Shown here one piece after another: positions 16,681 to 25,077 of a stretch of 64,000 nt of DNA (positions are counted from its first letter, which is position 1; every line of letters starts with the position of its first letter). This DNA comes from JAGQIB01 sp041393395. Its GTDB lineage: Bacteria > ARS69. Made by a program: the position numbers and the translations under genes. The stretch covers positions 434,001-498,000 of the forward strand of contig JAWKKG010000004.1 in NCBI GenBank assembly GCA_041393395.1, given 5' to 3'. Below the pieces are notes generated by a model. It did not search any database. It was not told the DNA's origin and worked only from the letters and a program-made list of their open reading frames with translations.

Positions 16681-17474
16681 AGGCGCTGCACGAGATCCGA
16701 CGCGACATCGTGGCGGTCTGCCGTGCGATCGACCGGAGGGAGTACGTCGGCGGGCGCGACGGGAACATCTCCGCCCGGACGGGATCGGGAACGATCGTGA
16801 TCACGCCGGCCGCTCTGCGCAAGGGCGACGTGGAGGTCGACGATCTGGTCGTGCTCGCGCCCGACGGCCGGCAGATCGCCGGGCGCCGGCGCGCGTCGTC
16901 CGAGACCGGGATGCATCTGCGCATCTACGAGCTCCGCCCCGACGTGAACGCGGTAGTCCACGCGCACCCTCCGGTGTCCACGGGCTTCGCCGCGGCGGGC
17001 ATCGAGCTGAACGAGTGCGTGCTGCCCGAGGTGATCGTGGGGCTCGGACGCGTCCCGATCACTCCGTACGCAACCCCCGGCACGGACGAGCTCTCCCGCT
17101 CTCTCGACTCCGTGGTGGCCTCGCACGACGCCATCCTGCTGCAGAACCACGGCGCCGTCACGGTGGGCGAGGACGTGCTGCTCGCGCACCAGCGGATGGA
17201 GACGCTGGAGCACTCCGCGCGGATCCTGCTCGTCGCGCGACTGCTCGGGGGCGCGAATCCGCTGACGGTCTCGCAAGTGGGCGAGCTCCTGGACGCGCGC
17301 AGTCGGTACGGGGTGCGCGCGGGGCTCGCCGCCTGCGACTGGGCCGCGCCGGACGCGTCGTCGGGAGGTCGGGCGGGCGGCACCGCCGGGACGTCGCGCG
17401 GGGACGACGCGCTCGTGGAGCGCATCGTGAAGCGCGTACTGGATCGGCTCGAGGAAGGGCCGGAGCGAGCCTGA
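16677..17474 (+). CDS. Class II aldolase (fuculose-/rhamnulose-phosphate type) with C-terminal cargo tag
   Basis: A 265-aa zinc class II aldolase. The catalytic set matches FucA with the same spacing shifted by three: E76 (SSETGMH), H95 and H97 (VHAHPP) and H158 (QNHGAV). The expected reaction is cleavage of L-fuculose-1-phosphate or L-rhamnulose-1-phosphate to dihydroxyacetone phosphate and L-lactaldehyde, the latter feeding the aldehyde dehydrogenase. After the catalytic domain comes a Gly/Ser/Thr linker (about 222-241) and an amphipathic helix ALVERIVKRVLDRLEE, a typical encapsulation peptide. The start overlaps the previous stop. It is the last gene of the operon, followed by a strong hairpin. 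Confidence 0.9.
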   Translation: MKALHEIRRDIVAVCRAIDRREYVGGRDGNISARTGSGTIVITPAALRKGDVEVDDLVVLAPDGRQIAGRRRASSETGMHLRIYELRPDVNAVVHAHPPVSTGFAAAGIELNECVLPEVIVGLGRVPITPYATPGTDELSRSLDSVVASHDAILLQNHGAVTVGEDVLLAHQRMETLEHSARILLVARLLGGANPLTVSQVGELLDARSRYGVRAGLAACDWAAPDASSGGRAGGTAGTSRGDDALVERIVKRVLDRLEEGPERA

Positions 17475-17497
17475 CGAGGTGCGAGGGCCCCAAAGAG

Positions 17498-17530
17498 CGA
17501 GGGGCCGACGCGCTCGGCATCGGCCCCTCG
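17498..17530. terminator. Bidirectional terminator between the microcompartment operon and rpsT
   Basis: A perfect 11-bp stem (17498-17508 with 17520-17530) with an 11-base loop lies between convergent genes; short T-containing flank on the plus side (GGATTCTCT). Confidence 0.75.
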
Positions 17531-17560
17531 GGATTCTCTCGAGACGATACGGTCGGCGAG

Positions 17561-17821
17561 CTACGCGGCCGCCTTCGCCTTGTTCAGCTGCTTCGCGAGA
17601 CGGCTCTTCTTGCGGTCCGCCCGCTGGCGCGGGATCACGCCCTTCTTCGCCGCGAGATCGAGCTCGGACGCGGCCTTGCGGTAGGCCGCCTCGGCGTCCT
17701 CCGGCGTCGCCGCCTGGAACTTCTTGGTCGCCGTCTTCAGCGAGCTCTTGACCGCGCGGTTGTACTGGTTCTGCTTGCGGCTCTGCCGCATCCGCTTCTC
17801 GCACGACTTGTGCTGCGGCAT
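17561..17821 (-). CDS. rpsT: 30S ribosomal protein S20
   Basis: An 86-aa basic protein with the S20 pattern: KRMRQSRKQNQYNRAVKSSL at the N-terminus and GVIPRQRADRKKSRLAKQLN at the C-terminus. It binds 16S rRNA in the small subunit. GAGGAG lies 5 bases before the ATG. Length is normal. Confidence 0.95.
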   Translation of the reverse strand: MPQHKSCEKRMRQSRKQNQYNRAVKSSLKTATKKFQAATPEDAEAAYRKAASELDLAAKKGVIPRQRADRKKSRLAKQLNKAKAAA

Positions 17822-18077
17822 CGATTCTCCTCACCGTGTCCTTGGAATCCACCGACTTGAACCGGAGCATTCTACGGACGGGCTCCCCGGGGGTCAAGGC
17901 CCGGATCCGGGGCCGCGACGCCCGCCCCGGGGCCCCGCGCGCGACGGCAGCCCCCGGGCAGGGCTCCGGAGACGGTACCAGGGCCCTTCCCGTGCCCCGC
18001 GGCGGCCGGGCGAGCGTTGACGGTCGCGGGACCCCGTGGAATCCTGCGCCCGCGCCGAGGGGTGCGGGGGAGGCGAC

Positions 18078-19655
18078 GTGGGACACGACAACGCGGGGAT
18101 CACTCGCTCGGCGGCGCGCGTGGGCGCGGCCACGATGCTGTCCCGGGTGTTCGGCCTCGCCCGGGACACTGCGTTCGCGGTCCTGTTCGGCACCAGCTTC
18201 GTGGCCGACGCCTTCAATCTCGCCTTCCTCATCCCGAACGTGTTCCGCCGGGTCGTGGGCGAGGGGAACCTGAACCCGGCGTTCGTCCCCGTCTTCACCC
18301 GGATCCTGGAGCGCGACGGCGAGGAGGCGGCGGGTCGCTTCCTGCGCCGCGCGGGCGGCCTTCTCTGCGCGGTGCTCGTGGGACTCGTGGCGGTGGGGAT
18401 GCTGGCCGCCGGGCCGCTCGTGCACCTCTACGCCCACGACTGGAAGTCCGCGCCGGAGGACTTCCGCTTCGCGGTCGGCCTGTTGCGTCTCCTGTTCCCG
18501 TCGCTCCTGTTCGCGGGCCTCGCGGCGCTCGCGACCGCCGCCCTCAACGCGCGCCGACGTTTCGTCGTGGCGGCGCTGTCACCCATCGTGCTGAATCTCG
18601 GGTTCCTGATCGGCGCCGCCGCGGCGGTTCCGTTCCCGTCGCTGACGCAGCGGGCGGTGATCTTCTCGCTCGGGGGACTGCTCGGCGGACTCGCGGCCTG
18701 GCTCGTGCAACTGCCGACGCTCCGCAAGTCCGGCCTCCCGATCGGCCTCGCCTGGGAGCCGCGCGACTCCGAGGTGTTGCGCGTGGCGCGGCTGATGGGG
18801 CCGGGCATCATCGCGCTCGGCGTGGTGCAGCTGAACCTGTTCGTCGACACGATCCTCGCGCTTCGTCTCGAGGAGGGTTCCCTGTCGGCGATGCGCCTCG
18901 CGAACCGCCTCGTGCTCCTGCCGATGGGTGTCGTGGGCGTCGCCGTCTCGACCGCGTCGTTGCCGACGCTCGCGAGCCAGGCCGCGGCCGAGGATCGACG
19001 TGCGGCGGTCGGGACACTCGCGCACTCGCTGAAGCTGCTGGTCACGCTGCTCGTCCCGGCCGCGGTGGGACTCATCCTGCTCGCTCGTCCGATCGTGACG
19101 CTGCTGTTCCAGTACGGCGCGTTCACCGCGGAGCGCTCCACCCCGATGACGGCCGACACGCTCGTGTTCTACGCGCTCGGGTTGCCCGCGTTCGGGCTGG
19201 TCCGCGGCCTGTCGCAGGGCTTCTATTCGGTGCAGGACACGAAGACGCCGGTGAAGATCGCCACGGCCGGAATGATCGTGAACGTCGTGCTGGACGTCGT
19301 GCTGATGATTCCGCTCGGCCTGCGGGGGCTGGCCCTCGCGACGTCGATCGCGGCCTGGATGAACGTGTGGATGTCGTGGGCGCTCCTGCGCCGCCACTTC
19401 GGCGAGATCCGGGGCACGGGGCTCTGGACGTCGGTCGTGCGGGTCGCGCTCGCCTCGGGGGCGCTGGCCGCGGCGTGCGTTCTCGGGATAACCTGGACCG
19501 CTCCGCTGGGCGACGGAGTGCCCGCGCGCGTCGCGCAGGTGGCCGTGCCCATGGTGCTCGGCATCGCGGCGCTGCTCGGGGCGAGCTTCGCGCTGAGACA
19601 CCACGAGATGCGGGAAATCCTCGAGTCGCTCCCCGGACGAGGTCGACGACGTTGA
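18078..19655 (+). CDS. murJ: Lipid II flippase MurJ
   Basis: A 525-aa polytopic inner-membrane protein of the MOP/MviN family with about 14 hydrophobic segments, which flips lipid II to the periplasmic side for peptidoglycan synthesis. The N-terminal AARVGAATMLSRVFGLARD and FLIPNVFRRVVGEGNLNPAFVP are diagnostic. The start is set at GTG 18078, 4 bases after GGGGGAGG; an upstream ATG at 18036 would add 14 residues outside the conserved region. Confidence 0.92.
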   Translation: MGHDNAGITRSAARVGAATMLSRVFGLARDTAFAVLFGTSFVADAFNLAFLIPNVFRRVVGEGNLNPAFVPVFTRILERDGEEAAGRFLRRAGGLLCAVLVGLVAVGMLAAGPLVHLYAHDWKSAPEDFRFAVGLLRLLFPSLLFAGLAALATAALNARRRFVVAALSPIVLNLGFLIGAAAAVPFPSLTQRAVIFSLGGLLGGLAAWLVQLPTLRKSGLPIGLAWEPRDSEVLRVARLMGPGIIALGVVQLNLFVDTILALRLEEGSLSAMRLANRLVLLPMGVVGVAVSTASLPTLASQAAAEDRRAAVGTLAHSLKLLVTLLVPAAVGLILLARPIVTLLFQYGAFTAERSTPMTADTLVFYALGLPAFGLVRGLSQGFYSVQDTKTPVKIATAGMIVNVVLDVVLMIPLGLRGLALATSIAAWMNVWMSWALLRRHFGEIRGTGLWTSVVRVALASGALAAACVLGITWTAPLGDGVPARVAQVAVPMVLGIAALLGASFALRHHEMREILESLPGRGRRR

Positions 19656-19677
19656 ACCCCCAGAGGGACGCCCGAGC

Positions 19678-21522
19678 GTGAGTCGGGGCGAGAGCCGTGC
19701 CGCGCGGCGGGAGCGTCTGCTCGCGATCGCGCGGGCGCTGCCGGACGAGCCCGGCGCCTATCTGTTCAGCGACGCTTCCGGGCGGGTGATCTACGTCGGC
19801 AAGGCGAAGTCGCTGCGCGCGCGCGTGCGGTCGTACTTCCAGGACGACCTGCCGATCAAGACGCGCCGCATGGTGGATCGCGCGCACGGACTCGACTCGC
19901 TCGTGACCTCCACGGAGCTCGAGGCGCTGCTGCTCGAGCACACGCTGATCAAGGAGCACGCGCCGCGGTACAACGTCGTGTATCGCGACGACAAGCGGTA
20001 TCCGTACCTCAAGGTCACGCTGGCCGAGCCGTTCCCGCGCGTGATGCCGACCCGCCGCCTCGAAGACGACGGCTCCCGTTACTTCGGGCCCTACGCCGAC
20101 GCGGGCTCGATGCGGCGGACGCTCAAGCTGCTGAGTACGCTGTTCCCGCTGCCGAGCTGCACGATCCGGCTGACCGAGGGCATGTCGGACCGCGGCTGCC
20201 TCGACTGGTTCCTCGGTCGCTGCGTGGGGCCGTGCCGCGGCGACGTTGCGCCGGAGGACTACCGGCCGCTGGTGGACGAAGCGATCCGCTTCCTCGAGGG
20301 CAAGAAGACGGACGTCGTGGCGGACCTGGAGCGCCGGATGGCGGAGGCCGCGCGCGAGATGCGCTACGAGGAGGCCGCGAAGCTGCGCGACCGCCTGTTC
20401 TCGGTGCGAAGGACGGTCTCGCCGCAGCACGTCGCCGTGATCGGCCGCGGCGACTCCGACGTGCTCGGCCTCTCCCGACTCGGCAAGCGGGCGACCGGCG
20501 TGCTGCTCACGGTGCGCGCGGGGAAGGTGACCGGTCGCGAGCGACTCGAGATCGCGTGCACTCCCGACGAGCCGGAGAGCGGCCTGGTCCGGGGGCTGCT
20601 GCTCGGATTCTACGAGAACCGCACGTCGGTGCCGGCCGAGGTGCTGGTCCCGGCCGACCCGCCGGACGCGGAGTTGCTCGCCGAGTGGCTGACGGACGTC
20701 GCGCGGCGCGGCGTGAGGGTGCGGGTGCCGCAGCGCGGCGAGGGGCGACGTCTGCTCGCGCTCGCGGAACACAACGCGGCCGTCGCGCTCGGAGACGAGG
20801 AGCCGGCCGGGGAGGGCGTGCAGGGCGCGCGCGCCCGCGACGACGCCGCGGACCTCGGCCGCGCGCTCGGGCTGGAGACGTCGCCGCGGCGCGTGGAGGG
20901 GTTCGACATCTCCACGATCCAGGGCACGGACACGTACGCGTCGATGGTGGTGTTCGAGGGCGGACAGCCCGCGAAGGCCGAGTACCGGACCTTCCGCATC
21001 CGCGAGGCGCCGCGCCGCGACGACCCGCGCGCGATCGGCGAGGCCGTCGGCCGGCGGGCGCGTCGGATCGCGGCCGGAGGCGCGGCTCCGGATCTGATCC
21101 TGATCGACGGCGGGCCCACGCAGCTGTCCGCCGCGTCGGCGGCGCTCGCGGGCGAGGCACTCGCGATCCCGATCGTGTCGCTCGCGAAGCGCGAGGAGCT
21201 CGTGTTCTTTCCGGGCCGCGCGGAACCGCTGCGCCTGCCGCGCGAATCGCGGGCGCTGAAGCTGCTGCAGCGGGTGCGCGACGAGGCGCATCGATTCGCG
21301 CTGCGCGCCCACCGGCGACGTCGCGGCGCGCGCGTGGCGGCGAGCGTGCTCGACGAGGTCCCGGGGATCGGCCCCGCGAAGCGAAAGCTGCTCCTCCAGA
21401 AGTTCGGATCGGTGGCGGGCATCCGCGACGCCGGTATCGACGACATCGCCGCGGTCCCCGGCGTGGGCCGCGCGCTCGCGCTGTCGATCTGGACGCATCT
21501 CGGCGGAGCGGAGGACCGATGA
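19678..21522 (+). CDS. uvrC: Excinuclease ABC subunit C
   Basis: A 614-aa nucleotide-excision-repair nuclease. Domains: GIY-YIG nuclease (about 22-100, GAYLFSDASGRVIYVGKAKS), a Cys-containing segment (CLDWFLGRCVGPC), the UVR motif that binds UvrB (about 205-240, RYEEAAKLRDRL), the RNase H-like endonuclease (GFDISTIQG, LILIDGGPTQL, EAHRFALRAH) and C-terminal tandem helix-hairpin-helix motifs (DEVPGIGPAKRKLLL, AVPGVGRALA). All expected acidic and His residues appear present. It starts at GTG 19678 and overlaps the next gene by 4 bp. Confidence 0.93.
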   Translation: MSRGESRAARRERLLAIARALPDEPGAYLFSDASGRVIYVGKAKSLRARVRSYFQDDLPIKTRRMVDRAHGLDSLVTSTELEALLLEHTLIKEHAPRYNVVYRDDKRYPYLKVTLAEPFPRVMPTRRLEDDGSRYFGPYADAGSMRRTLKLLSTLFPLPSCTIRLTEGMSDRGCLDWFLGRCVGPCRGDVAPEDYRPLVDEAIRFLEGKKTDVVADLERRMAEAAREMRYEEAAKLRDRLFSVRRTVSPQHVAVIGRGDSDVLGLSRLGKRATGVLLTVRAGKVTGRERLEIACTPDEPESGLVRGLLLGFYENRTSVPAEVLVPADPPDAELLAEWLTDVARRGVRVRVPQRGEGRRLLALAEHNAAVALGDEEPAGEGVQGARARDDAADLGRALGLETSPRRVEGFDISTIQGTDTYASMVVFEGGQPAKAEYRTFRIREAPRRDDPRAIGEAVGRRARRIAAGGAAPDLILIDGGPTQLSAASAALAGEALAIPIVSLAKREELVFFPGRAEPLRLPRESRALKLLQRVRDEAHRFALRAHRRRRGARVAASVLDEVPGIGPAKRKLLLQKFGSVAGIRDAGIDDIAAVPGVGRALALSIWTHLGGAEDR

Positions 21523-22046
21523 AGGTCGCGCACGCGCAGGTCGCCGGCGCCGGGCTCGACGTCCACGCGTGGGCGTCGGCGGAAGGACTCGTGGCGATCC
21601 GCCTCGGCGCCGTTCCGGCCTCCGGTCGCGACGGGGGACGTCCCGTCGAGGGCATCTCCGTCGAGGGCGCGCCGCCGGAGACGTTGCGTTCGCTGGCGCG
21701 CGCGCTCGTGAGGTACCTGGAAGGGCGTCGCCTCGAGTGGACCGGCCCGCTCGACCTGCGCGGGGTGACGCCCTTTCGCCAGCGTGTGTTCGACGTCGTG
21801 AGCGAGATCCCGCACGGCGAGACGCGTTCCTACGGCGCGATCGCCGCCGCGCTGGGGCGGCCGGAGGCGGTTCGCGCCGTCGGCATGGCGCTCGGGCGGA
21901 ATCCGTTCCCGCTCGTGGTGCCGTGTCATCGGGTGCTCCGCGCGGACGGCGAGCTCGGCGGTTACGTCGCGGGGGGCGAAGTGAAACGTCGGCTGCTCGC
22001 GCTGGAGGCGGGTCAGACGGAGCTGGACTGGGAGGCCGCGCGATGA
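21519..22046 (+). CDS. ogt: Methylated-DNA--protein-cysteine methyltransferase
   Basis: A 175-aa suicide alkyltransferase that removes alkyl groups from O6-guanine. The active-site Cys is C136 in PLVVPCHRVL, preceded by the DNA-binding helix (IPHGETRSYGAIAAALG) and the conserved RAVGMALGRNP, and followed by GGYVAGGEVKRRLLALE. There is no N-terminal Ada transcription domain. Start and stop overlap uvrC and xerD respectively by 4 bp, placing it in a DNA-repair/recombination block. Confidence 0.9.
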   Translation: MKVAHAQVAGAGLDVHAWASAEGLVAIRLGAVPASGRDGGRPVEGISVEGAPPETLRSLARALVRYLEGRRLEWTGPLDLRGVTPFRQRVFDVVSEIPHGETRSYGAIAAALGRPEAVRAVGMALGRNPFPLVVPCHRVLRADGELGGYVAGGEVKRRLLALEAGQTELDWEAAR

Positions 22047-23014
22047 AGCCGGCGGATGCCGCGCGCCAGTGGCTCGACGAGCTCACGATCACCCGTGGCC
22101 TCGCGAAGAACACGCACGACGCGTATCGCCGCGACCTGTCGACGTACCTCGATCACCTGCGGCGCGAGAAGATCGCGAGTCTCGCCCGGGTTCGCCCCGA
22201 AGACGTCACCGCGTTCCTGCGCCGCGAGCAGAAGGCGGGACGCAGCGCGGCCACGCTCGGCCGGCGGCTTTCCGCGGTGCGCGGTCTGCATCGCTGGGCG
22301 GCGTCGACGGGACTCACGAAGAGCGATCCCACGCGGGAGATCTCCGGCCCGCGTCGCGCGCGCAAGCTCCCCGGGGCGCTCTCCGTCCCGGAGGTGCTCG
22401 CGTTGCTGGACACGCCGCCGGACGACTCGGCGCTGTCGCAGCGCGATCGGGCGCTGCTGGAGCTCGGGTACGCCACGGGCCTGCGGGCATCCGAGATGGT
22501 CGGGCTCGACCTCGAGGACCTCGAACGCGAGGAGGACCTGATCCGGGTGCGCGGCAAGGGCGGGGTCGAACGCTGGGTCCCGGTGGGCGAGCACGCGCGA
22601 CGCGCGGTCGCCCGCTATCGGGATCACGGCCGGGTGGAGCTCGCCCGCCCGGGCCGCGAAGCGGCCGCCGTCTTCCTGAACGCCCGCGGGGGCCGGCTCT
22701 CGCGCATGGGATTCTGGCTCGTGTTGAAGCGAGCCGCGCTGGCGGCCGGAATCGGGCGCGAGGTCTCCCCGCACACCCTCCGGCACTCCTTCGCGACGCA
22801 TCTCCTGGAGGGGGGCGCCGATCTGCGGGTCGTGCAGGAGCTGCTCGGACACGCGGATCTGTCCACGACCCAGATCTACACGAAGGTCGACACGGAGTAC
22901 CTCACGGAGATCCACCGCTCCTTCCATCCGCGGGAGAAGGCGGCCCGGGCCGGCCGCCCGGCGGCGGCCGCCTCGCCGAAGCCGGGGAGAGACGGCGCCC
23001 CCGCGAAGCGGTAG
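22043..23014 (+). CDS. xerD: Site-specific tyrosine recombinase XerD
   Basis: A 323-aa tyrosine recombinase that resolves chromosome dimers at dif with its XerC partner and FtsK. It has an N-terminal SAM-like core-binding domain (1-95) and the catalytic residues R148 (GLRASE), K172 (RGKGG), H244 and R247 (HTLRHSF), H270 (LLGHADLSTT) and Y279 (IYTKV). Position next to scpAB and normal length indicate the housekeeping recombinase, not a phage integrase. Whether it is XerC or XerD cannot be settled by eye. The Ala/Pro/Lys-rich C-terminal tail (about 300-323) is an extension. Confidence 0.85.
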   Translation: MKPADAARQWLDELTITRGLAKNTHDAYRRDLSTYLDHLRREKIASLARVRPEDVTAFLRREQKAGRSAATLGRRLSAVRGLHRWAASTGLTKSDPTREISGPRRARKLPGALSVPEVLALLDTPPDDSALSQRDRALLELGYATGLRASEMVGLDLEDLEREEDLIRVRGKGGVERWVPVGEHARRAVARYRDHGRVELARPGREAAAVFLNARGGRLSRMGFWLVLKRAALAAGIGREVSPHTLRHSFATHLLEGGADLRVVQELLGHADLSTTQIYTKVDTEYLTEIHRSFHPREKAARAGRPAAAASPKPGRDGAPAKR

Positions 23015-23048
23015 AATGCCGGCCACCTCGTTCGCGGGAGATGCCCGA

Positions 23049-23954
23049 ATGACCCCACCGTCCGATCGTCCGGAGCCGGCCGCGCCCGTGTTCCTCCGGC
23101 CGGAATCCGCCACCGGCGGCGCCGACGCGGCGGTCGCGGGGCCGGAAGCGGCCGCGACCGGGTCGCCGAGCACGGCCGAGGTGCGGGCGGCGATGGAAGA
23201 AGGCCTGGAGCTCAAGGGCCCGCGGGTGTCGCTGGAGCGATTCGAGGGGCCGCTCGACCTGCTGCTGCACCTGATTCGCGAGGACGAGCTCGACATCGGC
23301 GACATCCCGATCGCCCGGATCACCGCGCAGTACCTGGAGACGATCCAGGATCTCGCCACGGTCGATCTGGACCTCGCCGGCGAGTACCTCGTCATGGCCA
23401 CGACGTTGATGCGCATCAAGGCGAAGATGCTGCTCCCGCGCGACGAGTCGCCGGACGACGAGGACGAGGAGGATCCGCGCGCCGCCCTCGTGCGTCGCCT
23501 GCTCGAGTACCGCGAGTTCAAGCGCGTGGCCGAACAGCTCGGCGAGCGCCAGGACGAGTGGCGTGACATCTTCCGCCGCGCGGCGTCGCCGATTCCCGAG
23601 GTCGAGCGCGACGACGGCGAGGACGACCTCGGCGTCGATCTCATGGAGCTGTTCCGCGCGTTCCGCGACGTGCTCTCGCGCGTGGAGCGCGAGTCTCCTT
23701 TCGCGATCGAGTCCGAGGACTACTCCGTCGAGGAGCAGATGGACTGGATCCGCACGATCTGTACCTCGAGCGAGGAAGGCGTTCCGTTCGGACGACTGTT
23801 CCGCGGCCGGCAGACGCGCTCGCTCGTGATCACCACGTTTCTCGCGCTGCTGGAGATGGTCCGGCTGCGCCAGCTCGTCGCGCACCAGGCGGATCGGTTC
23901 GGAGAGATCTGGCTGAAGCGGGCGACGGAGGTCGAATCCACGCATGAGTCTTGA
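23049..23954 (+). CDS. scpA: Segregation and condensation protein A
   Basis: A 301-aa kleisin of the Smc-ScpAB condensin. The diagnostic N-terminal kleisin motif LERFEGPLDLLLHLIREDELDI starts near residue 65, followed by YLVMATTLMRIKAKMLLP and a C-terminal winged-helix (TRSLVITTFLALLEMVRLRQL). The first 60 residues are an Ala/Pro-rich extension. The ATG at 23049 is chosen because GGGAG lies 8 bases upstream; another ATG is at 23016. It overlaps scpB by 11 bp. Confidence 0.9.
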   Translation: MTPPSDRPEPAAPVFLRPESATGGADAAVAGPEAAATGSPSTAEVRAAMEEGLELKGPRVSLERFEGPLDLLLHLIREDELDIGDIPIARITAQYLETIQDLATVDLDLAGEYLVMATTLMRIKAKMLLPRDESPDDEDEEDPRAALVRRLLEYREFKRVAEQLGERQDEWRDIFRRAASPIPEVERDDGEDDLGVDLMELFRAFRDVLSRVERESPFAIESEDYSVEEQMDWIRTICTSSEEGVPFGRLFRGRQTRSLVITTFLALLEMVRLRQLVAHQADRFGEIWLKRATEVESTHES

Positions 23955-25077
23955 CGGGATCCGCGAAGACGAAGAGCAGGGGACCGCGACCGAAACGGCC
24001 GACGTGGCTCCGGGGGGCGCACTCGACCCGGAGGACGCGGTCGGGGAGCCGACGGCGACCGACGTCGAGGAGGAGGTCGACGAGGAGGAGTTCCTCGAGG
24101 CCGCCCGCGACGAGGATGCCGAGGCCGTGGCGGAAGTGTCCGAGGCCGAGCTCGAAGTCGCTCCCATCGAGGAGGACAGCGAAGAATCCGCTCCCCACTC
24201 GCAGCGCACCCCGGAGGAGCTGCTCGAGTCCGCGGTGGAGGCCGTGCTGTTCTCCAGCGAAGTGCCCCTGCCGGCACAGCGTCTCGCCGAGCTCGTCTCG
24301 GCGGAGAAGCGCGACGTGCTCGCCGCGATCGATCGCCTGAACGTCTTCTACGGGGACACCCATCGCTCGTTCCGCGTGGCGCCGCTCGCCGGCGGCTTCC
24401 AGCTCGTCACCACGCCCGAGAACGCGCCCGTCCTCACGAAGCTGCACAAGGAGAAGGTGCCCACGCGGCTGTCGCGCGCGGCGCTGGAGACGCTCGCGAT
24501 CATCGCGTTCAAGCAGCCGGTGACGCGCGCGGAGGTCGACTCGATTCGTGGCGTCAGCGCGAGCGATCGCGTGCTGCGTCACCTCATGGATCGCAAGCTC
24601 GTGCGCCTGGCCGGGCGCGCCGAGGCGCCCGGGCGCCCGCTGCTCTACGCGACGACGCGCGAGTTCCTCGGCTACTTCGGGCTGTCCTCGGTGAAGGACC
24701 TCCCGCGCACGGACGAGCTGGCCGCTCTCCTCGCCGGCGAGTCGCCGAACGAGGCGATCGACGACGAGATCCAGGACGCGCTGACGGCGCAGGGGATGGA
24801 GCCGATCGAGACGGAGCCGGCGGCGGAAGAGACGGTGGCCGAGTCCGTGGCGGCGGAGGCCGACGTCGACGAGGAGGTCGAGTCTCCCGGGGATCTCGAC
24901 CCGGCCGAAGACGCGACGGATCAGGAAGTCGAGGCGGACGAGGACCTCGACCCGGACACGGACGACGAGTTCGAGGGTATGATGGAAGACGGCGAGGAAC
25001 CCTTCGCCGGGGAACGGTTCGAGTCTCACTCCGGAGAGGAGTCGGACGAAGGTGAAGGAGACCCTGCGCCTCAATAG
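23944..25077 (+). CDS. scpB: Segregation and condensation protein B with long acidic flanks
   Basis: A 377-aa ScpB. The conserved core (about 90-265) contains two winged-helix domains: LLESAVEAVLFSSEVPLPAQ, FQLVTTPENAPVL, LSRAALETLAIIAFKQPVTR and LLYATTREFLGYFGLSSVKD. It binds ScpA within condensin. Unusually the core is flanked by about 85 N-terminal and 110 C-terminal residues dominated by Glu and Asp, making it roughly twice the usual length. It overlaps scpA and rluB. Confidence 0.9.
   Translation: MSLDGIREDEEQGTATETADVAPGGALDPEDAVGEPTATDVEEEVDEEEFLEAARDEDAEAVAEVSEAELEVAPIEEDSEESAPHSQRTPEELLESAVEAVLFSSEVPLPAQRLAELVSAEKRDVLAAIDRLNVFYGDTHRSFRVAPLAGGFQLVTTPENAPVLTKLHKEKVPTRLSRAALETLAIIAFKQPVTRAEVDSIRGVSASDRVLRHLMDRKLVRLAGRAEAPGRPLLYATTREFLGYFGLSSVKDLPRTDELAALLAGESPNEAIDDEIQDALTAQGMEPIETEPAAEETVAESVAAEADVDEEVESPGDLDPAEDATDQEVEADEDLDPDTDDEFEGMMEDGEEPFAGERFESHSGEESDEGEGDPAPQ

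Noticed and set aside
22043..23014. XerD as a mobile-element integrase
   Set aside because: It sits between ogt and scpA in a housekeeping block with no attachment site, excisionase or phage gene nearby.
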